This document shows, in pieces, positions 10,091 through 18,075 of a stretch of 64,000 nucleotides of DNA (the stretch's first letter is position 1; every line of letters starts with the position of its first letter). Below the pieces are notes generated by a model. That model made no database searches and was not told the DNA's origin. It was given only the letters and a program-made list of their open reading frames with translations. The position numbers were made by a program, and so were the translations under genes. The stretch spans positions 1 through 64,000 of the forward strand of contig NZ_VIYJ01000014.1 of the NCBI RefSeq assembly GCF_008087085.1. Reading direction: 5' to 3'. The stretch comes from Nocardioides rubriscoriae (GTDB taxonomy: Bacteria > Actinomycetota > Actinomycetes > Propionibacteriales > Nocardioidaceae).

Positions 10091-10687
10091 TCACCACCCC
10101 CACTCCATCTCCTCCACCACCTGGTCGCGCAGGTCGGGCCCCGCGAGCAGGTCCACCGCGTGCAGCGACAGGTCGATGCCCGCGGAGACCCCGGCCGAGG
10201 TCCAGACGCGGTCGGAGCTCTGCACGAAGCGGCGACCCGTCACCACCGTGACGGACGGCGAGAGCGCGGCCAGCTCGTCCAGCGCCCCGTGGTGGGTCGC
10301 CGCCGGGCGGTCGTCGAGCAGCCCGGCGGCCGCCAGCACCAGGGCGCCGGTGCACACCGAGAGCACCAGCTGCGCCTCGTGCGCGGCCGAGCGCACCCAG
10401 TCGACGACCTCGCGGTCGCCGAGCAGGCGACGGGTCCCGGCGCCGCCCGGGACGACCAGGACGTCGGGGTAGCCGTCGTCCCCGAGGTCGGCGTCGGGCA
10501 CCACGGCGAAGCCACCGCGGCCCACCACCTGACCGGCGCGGGTCCCGATGGACCGGACCTGCGGGCGGGGGCCGGGCCAGCGCTCGCTGGCGACGTTGAA
10601 GACCTCGTAGGGGCCTGCGTAGTCGAGCACCTCCATGTCGTCGAAGGCCAGGATGCCCATCGTGCGGATCGATGTCGGGGACGTCAT
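10091..10687 (-). CDS. DJ-1/PfpI family protein
   Basis: This 198-residue class I glutamine amidotransferase-like protein has the nucleophile-elbow cysteine C112 in LSVCTGALVLAAAGLL and the early acidic motif FDDMEVLDYAGPYEVF, as in isonitrile hydratase-like and AraC-linked DJ-1 proteins. It is transcribed divergently (71-bp gap) from a GlxA-type regulator that carries the same fold at its N-terminus. It is convergent with the GH31 gene, with only 1 bp between the two stops. The substrate is unknown. Confidence 0.85.
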   Translation of the reverse strand: MTSPTSIRTMGILAFDDMEVLDYAGPYEVFNVASERWPGPRPQVRSIGTRAGQVVGRGGFAVVPDADLGDDGYPDVLVVPGGAGTRRLLGDREVVDWVRSAAHEAQLVLSVCTGALVLAAAGLLDDRPAATHHGALDELAALSPSVTVVTGRRFVQSSDRVWTSAGVSAGIDLSLHAVDLLAGPDLRDQVVEEMEWGW

Positions 10688-10758
10688 GCGGACAGCCTCG
10701 CGCCGCCCGGCGACCGGGAGCCAGTGGCACGGATGCCGTGAAGTGCAAGGATCTGGCC

Positions 10759-11724
10759 ATGCCCGTGACCCGTGTCGTCGTCCTGCTGGTCGAGCCCGTC
10801 GTCGCCTACGACGCCGCGATCCCGGCCCAGGTGCTCGGCCAGGCGCGCAGCGCGACCGACGAGCGCCTGTACGACGTCGCGCTGGCGAGCCACGACGGTG
10901 CGACGGTCCGCACCACCCACGGCTACGGCCTGACCCCCCACGGCGACGCCCGGCTGGTCGAGGCGGCCGACGTCGTGGTCGTGCCCGGCACCCACAGCCC
11001 CGGTCCGCGCCACGAGGGCCGGCTCCCGGCCGAGGTCGCGCGGGCGCTCGACCGCCGACGGCCGGGCGCTCGGGTGGCGTCGATCTGCACCGGCGCCTTC
11101 GTCCTCGCGGCGGCGGGCCTGCTCGACGGCCGCAGGGCGACGACGCACTGGAGCGCGGCCGAGGAGTTCGAGCGGCTCTACCCACGCGTCGACCTGGACC
11201 CGCGCGTGCTCTACGTCGACGACGGCGACGTGCTGACCTCCGCCGGTCTCAGCGCCGGCGTCGACCTGTGCCTGCACCTGATCCGCACGGCGGCCGGGGC
11301 CCAGGTCGCCCACCGGGTCGCCCGCCACATGGTGGTGCCGCCGTGGCGCGACGGCGGCCAGGCCCAGTTCATCGAGACACCGCTGCCGGAGATGGGCGAC
11401 CAGTCCACGACCGGCGCCCGCGCCTGGGCGCTGGCCCACCTCGCCGACCGGGTGACGCTGCCCCAGCTGGCCCAGCAGGCGTCGATGAGCGTGCGGACGT
11501 TCAACCGCCGGTTCCGCGCCGAGACCGGCCTGACGCCCGGCGCCTGGCTGGTCCAGCAGCGACTCCGGCACGCCCAGCGGCTCCTCGAGGCGGGCGACCT
11601 CGGCGTGGACGAGGTCGCCGCGCGCTCCGGCTTCGGCACCGCGGCCTCGCTGCGGGCCCACCTGCGAGCCGCGACCGGGGTCTCCCCCTCCGCCTACCGC
11701 GCGACGTTCCGCCTCGCCGACTGA
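10759..11724 (+). CDS. GlxA family AraC-type regulator with DJ-1 sensor domain
   Basis: This 321-residue protein starts at ATG 10759. Residues 1 to about 190 form a DJ-1/PfpI domain (SICTGAFVLAAAGLLDG, conserved Cys) and residues about 215-321 an AraC double helix-turn-helix (LAQQASMSVRTFNRRFRAETG and VDEVAARSGFGTAASLRAHL). Such proteins usually activate adjacent genes in response to a small metabolite. It is divergent from the DJ-1 gene at 10091-10687, the likely target. A second regulator of the same architecture lies at 15777-16745. Confidence 0.9.
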   Translation: MPVTRVVVLLVEPVVAYDAAIPAQVLGQARSATDERLYDVALASHDGATVRTTHGYGLTPHGDARLVEAADVVVVPGTHSPGPRHEGRLPAEVARALDRRRPGARVASICTGAFVLAAAGLLDGRRATTHWSAAEEFERLYPRVDLDPRVLYVDDGDVLTSAGLSAGVDLCLHLIRTAAGAQVAHRVARHMVVPPWRDGGQAQFIETPLPEMGDQSTTGARAWALAHLADRVTLPQLAQQASMSVRTFNRRFRAETGLTPGAWLVQQRLRHAQRLLEAGDLGVDEVAARSGFGTAASLRAHLRAATGVSPSAYRATFRLAD

Positions 11725-11771
11725 GCGTGCGCCTCCCCGGGAATACCCCGGGCCCGGTCGTTGTCCCTATA

Positions 11772-11785
11772 GTTGAACTTTCAAC
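11772..11785. promoter_or_regulatory. Palindrome GTTGAA-CT-TTCAAC upstream of yceI
   Basis: A perfect 6-bp inverted repeat with a 2-bp centre lies 22 bp before the YceI start. It resembles MarR-type operators and would cover the leader or promoter. No MarR gene is adjacent. Confidence 0.45.
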
Positions 11786-11807
11786 CTCACCACCCCAGGA
11801 GCACACC

Positions 11808-12437
11808 ATGGCCCTCTTCAGCCGCAAGAACCGCACCCCCGCGACGACGTCCGCGCCCGCCACCGGCAGCACCCCGACCACCGCGACCACCACGGCCGTC
11901 GCGCCCGACATCAGCGGGAGCTACACGATCGACCCGTCGCACACCCGCGTCGGCTTCAACGCCCGCCACGCGATGGTGACCTCGGTCCGCGGCGCCTTCG
12001 GCGACCTCAGCGGCCACGCGGTCGTCGACACCGCGGTGCCGTCGTCGTCGTCGGTCGAGCTCGTCCTCAAGACCGCGTCGGTCGACACCGGGTCGGCCGA
12101 CCGCGACGGCCACCTGGTCTCCGCCGACTTCTTCGACGCCGAGACCCACCCCGACATCACGTTCGCCTCGACCGCGGTCGTGCGCGACGGCGACACCTGG
12201 TCGATCACCGGCGACCTGACCATCAAGGGCACCACCAAGCCGGTGACCATCGACTTCGACTTCCTCGGCACCTCGCTCGACCCGTTCGGCAACACCCGCA
12301 TCGGGTTCGAGGGCGCCACGACGGTCAACCGCAAGGACTGGGGCCTGACCTGGAACGCCGCGCTCGAGACCGGCGGCGTCCTGGTCTCCGACAAGATCAA
12401 GCTCGAGTTCGACGTCTCGGCGATCAAGAACGCCTGA
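11808..12437 (+). CDS. YceI family protein
   Basis: This 209-residue protein has a basic, Thr/Pro/Ala-rich N-terminal stretch (residues 1-35) followed by a complete YceI lipocalin-like beta-barrel (SYTIDPSHTRVGFNARHAMV through KLEFDVSAIKNA), a fold that binds isoprenoid or other amphiphilic chains. The N-terminus lacks a signal peptide, so it is probably cytoplasmic. AGGAG (11797-11801) sits 6 bases before ATG. A palindromic site upstream suggests repressor control. Its physiological ligand is not apparent. Confidence 0.88.
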   Translation: MALFSRKNRTPATTSAPATGSTPTTATTTAVAPDISGSYTIDPSHTRVGFNARHAMVTSVRGAFGDLSGHAVVDTAVPSSSSVELVLKTASVDTGSADRDGHLVSADFFDAETHPDITFASTAVVRDGDTWSITGDLTIKGTTKPVTIDFDFLGTSLDPFGNTRIGFEGATTVNRKDWGLTWNAALETGGVLVSDKIKLEFDVSAIKNA

Positions 12438-12471
12438 CACCCCGCGACACACAGCGACACCCAGCAACAGA

Positions 12472-12502
12472 AGGCCCCGTACGCCGCCGGCGCACGGGGT
12501 CC
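12472..12502. terminator. Bidirectional terminator between yceI and pcaJ
   Basis: CCCCGT (12475-12480) pairs with ACGGGG (12494-12499), and CGCC (12482-12485) with GGCG (12489-12492), giving a strong hairpin between two convergent genes. Confidence 0.6.
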
Positions 12503-12534
12503 TCTCGTCGAGCGGCCCAGCGGCCGGGCGGCCG

Positions 12535-13176
12535 TCAGCCCAGGTCGACGCCCAGGCGCTCGGTCAGCTCGTCGCGGGTGGTGCCGAAGGCCTCGAGCAG
12601 CCGGACGCCGCCGGCCCCGACCTCGAAGGTCGCGAGGTCGGTGTAGAGCCGGCTCACGCAGCCGAGCCCGGTCAGCGGGTAGGTGCACGTCGGCACCAGC
12701 TTGGGCGTGCCGTCGTTGGCGAACAGCGTCATCATCACGAAGACCTGCTTGGCCCCGATGGCGAGGTCCATCGCCCCACCCACGGCCGGGATCGCGTCGG
12801 GCTCACCGGTGTGCCAGTTGGCCAGGTCGCCGCGCACCGAGACCTGGAAGGCCCCGAGCACGCAGACGTCGAGGTGGCCGCCGCGCATCATCGCGAACGA
12901 GTCGGCCTGGTGGAAGTACGACGCCCCGGGCAGCGCGGTGACCGGGATCTTGCCGGCGTTGGTCAGGTCGGGGTCGAGCGGGTCGTCGGGGCCGCCGCGG
13001 GCCGCCGGCCCCATGCCGAGCATGCCGTTCTCGGTGTGGAGCACCACGCCGGAGCCCGGCGGGAGGTGGTCGGCGACCAGGGTGGGCTGGCCGATGCCGA
13101 GGTTGACGAAGGACCCGGCGGGGATGTCGCGCGCGATCGCGGCCGCGATCTGCTCCTTGGTGCGGGCCGCGCTCAC
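12535..13176 (-). CDS. pcaJ: 3-oxoacid (3-oxoadipate) CoA-transferase subunit B
   Basis: The beta subunit (213 residues from GTG 13176) of the succinyl-CoA:3-oxoacid CoA-transferase family carries the catalytic glutamate in LHTENGMLGMGP and the family motifs NLGIGQPTLVADHLP and AVGGAMDLAIGAKQV. The enzyme activates 3-oxoadipate (or acetoacetate) with CoA from succinyl-CoA. Its start overlaps the subunit A stop as GTGA. Position after a PcaF-type thiolase supports the 3-oxoadipate assignment, but the upstream ring-cleavage genes are not in the window. Confidence 0.88.
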   Translation of the reverse strand: MSAARTKEQIAAAIARDIPAGSFVNLGIGQPTLVADHLPPGSGVVLHTENGMLGMGPAARGGPDDPLDPDLTNAGKIPVTALPGASYFHQADSFAMMRGGHLDVCVLGAFQVSVRGDLANWHTGEPDAIPAVGGAMDLAIGAKQVFVMMTLFANDGTPKLVPTCTYPLTGLGCVSRLYTDLATFEVGAGGVRLLEAFGTTRDELTERLGVDLG

Positions 13177-13829
13177 GCGACCACGACCCGGTCGACGTAG
13201 ATGCCCGGGGTCACGACCACCTCGGGATCGATCTCCCCGACGTCGACGACCTCGCTGACCTGGACCACGGTGGTCGCTGCGGCGGTGGCCATGACAGGCC
13301 CGAAGTTGCGCGCCGTCCTGCGGTAGACGAGGTTGCCCGCGCGGTCGGCCCGGTGGGCGCAGACGAGCGCGACGTCGCCCTTGATCGGCATCTCGAGCAC
13401 GTAGGTGCGCCCGTCGATCTCGCGGGTCTCCTTGCCCTCGGCCAGCGGCGTACCGACCCCGGTGGGGCAGAAGAACGCGCCGATGCCGGCGCCGGCGGCG
13501 CGCATCCGCTCGGCGAGGTTGCCCTGGGGCACGAGCTCGAGCTCGATGCGACCCTCGCGGTAGAGAGCGTCGAAGACCCACGAGTCGACCTGGCGGGGGT
13601 AGGAGCACACGACCTTGCGCACGCGGCCCTTGGCCAGCAGGGCCGCGAGGCCGACGTCGGCGTTGCCGGCGTTGTTGGAGACCACCGTGAGATCGGTGGC
13701 GCCCTGGTCGATCAGGGCGTCGATGAGGGTGAAGGGCATCCCGGCCGGGCCGAAGCCACCGACCAGCACGGTGCTGCCGTCGGCCACGTCGGCCACCGCC
13801 TCGGCTGCGGAGTCGCAGATCGTCACCAC
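13173..13829 (-). CDS. pcaI: 3-oxoacid (3-oxoadipate) CoA-transferase subunit A
   Basis: The alpha subunit (218 residues) begins at one of two adjacent GTG codons (13829 or 13826), 2 bp after the thiolase stop. Residues 22-35 carry the CoA-transferase family motif VGGFGPAGMPFTLI, followed by the oxyanion/CoA region SNNAGNADVGLAAL. It forms the active transferase with the downstream subunit and overlaps it by 4 bp. An alternative substrate is acetoacetate. Confidence 0.88.
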   Translation of the reverse strand: MVTICDSAAEAVADVADGSTVLVGGFGPAGMPFTLIDALIDQGATDLTVVSNNAGNADVGLAALLAKGRVRKVVCSYPRQVDSWVFDALYREGRIELELVPQGNLAERMRAAGAGIGAFFCPTGVGTPLAEGKETREIDGRTYVLEMPIKGDVALVCAHRADRAGNLVYRRTARNFGPVMATAAATTVVQVSEVVDVGEIDPEVVVTPGIYVDRVVVA

Positions 13830-13831
13830 GC

Positions 13832-15019
13832 TCAGGACACGTTCTCGAGCACGACGGCCAGCGCCTGACCGACGCCGATGCAGATCGCAGCGACGCCCCA
13901 GCGCTCGCCGCTGCGCTGCAGCCGGTGCGCGAGGGTGCCGAGGATGCGGGCGCCGCTGGCACCGAGCGGGTGGCCGATCGCGATCGCCCCACCCATGGCG
14001 TTGACGATCTCCGGGTCGACCATCCCCTCGCCCAGCCACGCGTCGACGCACGCCAGCGACTGCACCGCGAAGGCCTCGTTGAGCTCGACCGCACCCACGT
14101 CGGCCCAGGTGATCCCGGCCCTCGCCAGGGCCTTGTCGGCCGCCTCGACCGGCGCGAACCCGAAGTCCTGCGGGTCCAGGGCGTGCGAGCCTCTGCCGGC
14201 GATGCGGGCGACCGGGTCGAGACCGAGAGCAGCGCTCTCGCTTGCGATGAGGACCGCGGACGCCCCGTCGTTGAGGGGGGACGCGTTGCCCGCGGTGATC
14301 GTGCCGTCCGTGCGGAACGACGGCTTGAGACCGGCCAGCCTGTCGGCGGTCGACCCGGCCCGGATGCCCTCGTCGCGGACGAGGTCGACGCCGGGCACCG
14401 GCACCACCAGGTCGTCGTAGAAGCCGGACTCCCACGCGGCAGCCGCAAGGTTGTGCGACCGCGCCGCGAACTCGTCCTGGCGCTCGCGCGAGATCGAGAA
14501 CCGGTCGCCCAGCGCCTCGTTGGCCTCCCCCAGCGAGACGGTCCACTCGGCCGGCATCCGCTCGTTGACCAGCCGCCAGCCGAGCGTCGTCGACACGGCC
14601 GTGACGTTGCCGGCCGGGTAGGCGCGCGACGGCTTGGGCAGCACCCACGGCGCCCGCGTCATCGACTCGACACCGCCGGCGACCACCACCTCGGCGTCAC
14701 CGCACTCCACCACTCGTGAGGCGATCATCGCCGCGTCGAGCGACGAGCCGCACAGACGGTTGACCGTGGTGGCCGGCACCGACGTCGGCAGGCCGGCGAG
14801 CAGCACCGCCATCCGGCCGACGTTGCGGTTGTCCTCCCCCGCACCGTTGGCGTTGCCCCACACCACCTCGCCGACGTCGGCCGGGGCGAGACCGGGCGCC
14901 TGGGCCAGCACCCCGGTCAGCGCGACCGCGGCGAGGTCGTCGGGACGCACCTCGGCCAGGGCGCCGCCGAAGCGGCCGAACGGCGTGCGGGCAGCGGCGT
15001 ACACGTAGGCATGGGGCAC
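13832..15019 (-). CDS. pcaF: 3-oxoadipyl-CoA thiolase (acetyl-CoA acyltransferase)
   Basis: This 395-residue thiolase II has the acyl-accepting C90 (NRLCGSSLDAAM), the GHPLGASGARI histidine motif and the C-terminal CIGVGQ cysteine. The stretch GNANGAGEDNRNVGRMA matches the pattern of 3-oxoadipyl-CoA thiolases. It cleaves 3-oxoadipyl-CoA to succinyl-CoA and acetyl-CoA, the last step of the beta-ketoadipate pathway. It is first in a pcaF-pcaI-pcaJ operon, so the thiolase and transferase are co-expressed. General acetyl-CoA acetyltransferase activity cannot be excluded. Confidence 0.88.
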   Translation of the reverse strand: MPHAYVYAAARTPFGRFGGALAEVRPDDLAAVALTGVLAQAPGLAPADVGEVVWGNANGAGEDNRNVGRMAVLLAGLPTSVPATTVNRLCGSSLDAAMIASRVVECGDAEVVVAGGVESMTRAPWVLPKPSRAYPAGNVTAVSTTLGWRLVNERMPAEWTVSLGEANEALGDRFSISRERQDEFAARSHNLAAAAWESGFYDDLVVPVPGVDLVRDEGIRAGSTADRLAGLKPSFRTDGTITAGNASPLNDGASAVLIASESAALGLDPVARIAGRGSHALDPQDFGFAPVEAADKALARAGITWADVGAVELNEAFAVQSLACVDAWLGEGMVDPEIVNAMGGAIAIGHPLGASGARILGTLAHRLQRSGERWGVAAICIGVGQALAVVLENVS

Positions 15020-15066
15020 GCCCCGAGCGTAGGCCGACCGGGCTCCGGCCGCGCACGACCCAGCGG

Positions 15067-15702
15067 TCAGCCGGCGTACGCCGCGCGCCCCTGGGTCGCC
15101 GACGTCCCGAGGTCGCTGCCGTTCAGCGGCTCGCCGGCCTGCACGGCGGCGACCCAGGCGTCGGTGGTCGCGACGGCCGCGAAGTTGGACTGGAGCAGCA
15201 CCATCAGGACCTCGTGGACCTGCTGGGCGGGCACCGAGCCGAGCTCGTTGGTCAGGTGGATGGCGCCGGTGGCGTCGGACAGGACCTCGGCCGCCAGGCC
15301 CAGCTCCTCAGCGCCGACGGCAGTGGCGAGGTCACAGTTGTTGGTCATGAAGCCGACGAGCGTCACGGTGTCGACCCCCTGCTCGGCGAGCCAGCCGGCG
15401 ACGTCGGTGCCGGCGAAGACGCTCGCCTTGTCCTTGGTGGCCGACTTCCACGTCGGGCGACGCAGCGCCTCGACCTGCGGGTGCAGCTGCCAGCTGTGCG
15501 AGCCGACGGCGAAGACCGGAGCCCCCTCGGGCAGCTGGTGCTGGACCATCACGACCGGCAGGTCGTGCTCGTGGGCGGCCTCGAGGGCGCGCACGACGTT
15601 GGCGATGGACTGCTCGCGGGGCGGGTGCTGGATGGCGAGGACGCCATCGACGTACTCGTTCTGGACGTCGACGACGATGAGTGCGCGGCGGGGTGTGGTC
15701 AT
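15067..15702 (-). CDS. Isochorismatase-family cysteine hydrolase
   Basis: This 211-residue protein has the complete triad expected of cysteine hydrolases: D12 (VVDVQNEY), a lysine near residue 92 (KDKASVF) and the nucleophile C123 in VGFMTNNCDLATA. Family members hydrolyse amide bonds of small molecules such as nicotinamide or carbamoyl compounds. It is divergent (74-bp gap) from a GlxA-type regulator, which probably controls it. The other isochorismatase-fold protein in the window, at 2123-2737, lacks the Cys. Confidence 0.87.
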   Translation of the reverse strand: MTTPRRALIVVDVQNEYVDGVLAIQHPPREQSIANVVRALEAAHEHDLPVVMVQHQLPEGAPVFAVGSHSWQLHPQVEALRRPTWKSATKDKASVFAGTDVAGWLAEQGVDTVTLVGFMTNNCDLATAVGAEELGLAAEVLSDATGAIHLTNELGSVPAQQVHEVLMVLLQSNFAAVATTDAWVAAVQAGEPLNGSDLGTSATQGRAAYAG

Positions 15703-15776
15703 GGATCCAGCGTGCCCCGCGTCGAACGGGTAGCGTGAGTGGCCCGTACGCCACCTATCGATGGGATCGGGCCACG

Positions 15777-16745
15777 ATGCGCATCGCCGTGCACGCCTTC
15801 GACGGCATCACGATGTTCCACCTGTCCGCGCCGCTGCTCGTCTTCGGCGTGGTCGGCCGCCTGGGACTTGCCCCCGACTGGGAGACGACGGTGTGGACCA
15901 GCGACGGCGAGGCGATCCGCACGGCCGAGGGGCTCAGCGTCGGCGTCGTCAGCGGTCCCGAGGTGCTCGCCGACGCCGACCTGGTGGTGCTGCCGTCGTG
16001 GCCCAGCGACCTGCCCGTGGCCGACGACCGGCTCGTGCGCGACGTGCGCGCGGCCCACGACCGGGGCGCGAGCATCGCCGGGCTGTGCCTGGGGGCGTTC
16101 CCGGTGGTCGACGCGGGACTCCTCGACGGACGGGTCGCGGTCACCCACTGGGCGGCCGTCGACCGGCTCGCCGCGCGCCGCCCGGGCGTCGGGGTCGACG
16201 CCGCCGCGCTCTACCGCGACTACGGCGACGTGCTCACCTCGGCCGGCACCGCCTCGGCCCTCGACGCCTGCGTCGACGTCGTGCGCACCCGCCTCGGCTC
16301 CGCCGTGGCCACCACCGTCTCGCGCCACCTCGTGGTCGCACCCCACCGCGACGGCGACCAGGCGCAGTACGTCGAGCGACCCGTCACCGAGCCCGGCGGT
16401 GTGGGCCACCTGGCGCCGACCCTGGAGTGGGCCCAGTGCCACCTCCACGAACCGCTCTCCGTCGACGACCTGGCCCGCCACGCACGCATGAGCCGGCGCA
16501 ACTTCACCCGCCGCTTCGAGGAGGTCACCGGCACCAGCCCGGCCCGGTGGGTGCTGGCCCGGCGGCTCGACGAGTCGCGCCGACTCCTGGAGACCACGGA
16601 CCGGCCGGTCGCCGAGGTGGCCCGCGCCTGCGGGTTCGCCAGCGCGGTGACGTTCCGGCAGCGCTTCGTCGCGGCCTACGCGACCACCCCCTCGTCGTAC
16701 CGCAGCCGGTTCACCTCGCCGGGACCGGTCGACGGCCACCCCTGA
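15777..16745 (+). CDS. GlxA family AraC-type regulator with DJ-1 sensor domain
   Basis: From ATG 15777 the 322-residue product has a DJ-1/PfpI domain (residues 1 to about 190, with GLCLGAFPVVDAGLLDG) and an AraC DNA-binding domain (LARHARMSRRNFTRRFEEVTG and VAEVARACGFASAVTFRQRF). It is the second regulator of this type in the window and is again divergent from a small hydrolase gene. It likely activates that isochorismatase-like gene in response to its substrate or product. Confidence 0.9.
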   Translation: MRIAVHAFDGITMFHLSAPLLVFGVVGRLGLAPDWETTVWTSDGEAIRTAEGLSVGVVSGPEVLADADLVVLPSWPSDLPVADDRLVRDVRAAHDRGASIAGLCLGAFPVVDAGLLDGRVAVTHWAAVDRLAARRPGVGVDAAALYRDYGDVLTSAGTASALDACVDVVRTRLGSAVATTVSRHLVVAPHRDGDQAQYVERPVTEPGGVGHLAPTLEWAQCHLHEPLSVDDLARHARMSRRNFTRRFEEVTGTSPARWVLARRLDESRRLLETTDRPVAEVARACGFASAVTFRQRFVAAYATTPSSYRSRFTSPGPVDGHP

Positions 16746-16911
16746 CCGCTGCGCCCCAGCCGGCCGAGGCGGTGGTCGTCCCGGTGGTCGTCCCGATGCT
16801 GCTCCCGGTCCAGACCACTGCGGCCGGGACCGTACCTCCGGGGGCATCGGGTCGTTGGTCCACGCATCAACCGACATCGGGGACCAGCTCCCCGCCGACC
16901 CAGGAGTCGTC

Positions 16912-17154
16912 GTGACCGCTCGATCCGCGAGGCCCATCTCGGCCCTCACCGTGGTCAGCGACGACACGAGCCTGGACCCGGCTCTGGCCGACCGCATCGT
17001 GCTGGAGCTGCTCTTCGAGTGGTGCCGTGACCCGCACGCCGTCCCTCCCGACACCAGCCAGCTGATGTACGCCCTCACCGTGTGCTGTGACGGCGACGCC
17101 GGCACGTCGCGCCCCCTCGGCTTGTGCGGCGGCTGCTACGCCACCCCTGCCTGA
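16912..17154 (+). CDS. Small hypothetical protein with Cys-rich C-terminus
   Basis: This 80-residue protein starts at GTG 16912, preceded by AGGAG (16902-16906) at ideal spacing. The first 55 residues look like a helical domain (DPALADRIVLELLFEWC). The end contains four clustered cysteines (VCCDGDAGTSRPLGLCGGCYA), which could bind metal, form disulfides or be modified. Codon use is typical of the host. I recognise no family and no modification enzyme lies nearby. Confidence 0.55.
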   Translation: MTARSARPISALTVVSDDTSLDPALADRIVLELLFEWCRDPHAVPPDTSQLMYALTVCCDGDAGTSRPLGLCGGCYATPA

Positions 17155-17292
17155 GCACGACCCGGTCGCCGACGAGCCTGGGCAGCGAAGGCGCGTGTCG
17201 TCGACCCCTGGCCACGAGGCGCCTACCGAGGTCGAGCTCCGAGGCCGCCGAACGCCCGGCGCAAGGATCGCGGATGTCCTAGGCTCGCCGGC

Positions 17293-17562
17293 GTGATCGA
17301 GGTCAAGGGGCTCAACGGGGAATCGCTGCTCTTCGACGGGGCGACGCTGGCGAAGTACCGTCACAACGGCATGGACGAGGCCGCACGCAACCCGCTGTCG
17401 ACCTACCGCGAGGTGCAGGTCAAGCACAAGCCGGGCAAGCGCGGCAAGGAAGGCCGGTACGACGTGCTGGTCGCCATGTCGTCCTTCATGTCCATCTCCC
17501 TGCCCGAGTCGGCGAAGCCCGCACTCGACGAGCTCGTCGCTGCGCTCGAGGCCTCGCGCTGA
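17293..17562 (+). CDS. Small hypothetical protein
   Basis: This 89-residue product from GTG 17293 reads as a compact soluble domain: MIEVKGLNGESLLFDGATLA, a central basic region (KHKPGKRGKEGRYDV) and a C-terminal helix. There are no cysteines, signal peptide or membrane segment. It is 138 bp after the Cys-rich small gene on the same strand and just before the tRNA-associated insertion. I recognise no family. Confidence 0.6.
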   Translation: MIEVKGLNGESLLFDGATLAKYRHNGMDEAARNPLSTYREVQVKHKPGKRGKEGRYDVLVAMSSFMSISLPESAKPALDELVAALEASR

Positions 17563-17651
17563 CCGAGCACGAGACGGCCCGGACACCCACTCGCGTCCAG
17601 CCATCCCGGCCGCCCGGGGCGGGTGGCGCGCGCTCGACTCGACCACACGAC

Positions 17652-17691
17652 GAAGGCCCCCGCCCCGCGTCTCCGCAGGTCAGGGGCCTTC
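17652..17691 (-). terminator. Terminator left behind by displaced tRNA-Thr 3' end
   Basis: GAAGGCCCC (17652-17660) pairs perfectly with GGGGCCTTC (17683-17691). Its inner sequence GCGTCTCCGCAGGTC recurs in the hairpin after the intact tRNA gene at 19499-19530, so this hairpin is probably the original tRNA terminator. Confidence 0.55.
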
Positions 17692-17696
17692 AGGTG

Positions 17697-17730
17697 AGCC
17701 GCCTGTCAGAATCGAACTGACGACCTAGTC
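17697..17730 (-). repeat. Duplicate of tRNA-Thr 3' part (candidate att site)
   Basis: These 34 bases are identical to 19539-19572, which cover the T arm, variable loop, acceptor 3' strand and part of the anticodon arm of tRNA-Thr. Beyond 17730 the tRNA match stops. A 3' tRNA fragment as a direct repeat of an intact tRNA is the classic footprint of integration at a tRNA gene. Confidence 0.8.
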
Positions 17731-18029
17731 GTGTCGAGTGGCCGTGCTTCACGAGGCGTCTTCTGACGAGAGCCAGCCCTCTAACCTGGGCCACAGCGAC
17801 CTGACTGCCCTATCGCCGTCATTGCCGGTCACGACCGGTCACGCTGGAAGAACCTCGATCACGCCGAGTGTGTTGAATAAGTGTTGAGTCGCCTGATCCC
17901 GCTCAGCGCGGGGCTCTGACCACGCTTCACGCCCGCATCGCGGCATGGTCGGGGGTCAAGTCCGAGAACTGAACACAGCCTCTCAACTGCGAAAACGAGA
18001 TCGACGACGTCGCCGCTGTCAACGACGGC

Positions 18030-18070
18030 TGAAATCTGACCCCCTTCCGTCGGTTGAAAATTGACCCCCT
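18030..18070. repeat. IS21-type terminal repeats
   Basis: TGAAATCTGACCCCCT (18030-18045) and TGAAAATTGACCCCCT (18055-18070) are two near-identical 16-mers with a 25-bp period immediately after the istB stop. Multiple TGAAAnnTGACCCC repeats are typical of IS21-family ends. The matching opposite end is not seen. Confidence 0.7.
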
Positions 18071-18075
18071 CGGTT

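Noticed and set aside
16912..17154. Cys-rich small protein as a RiPP precursor
   Set aside because: No modification enzyme, protease or transporter lies nearby; only the cysteine pattern is suggestive.
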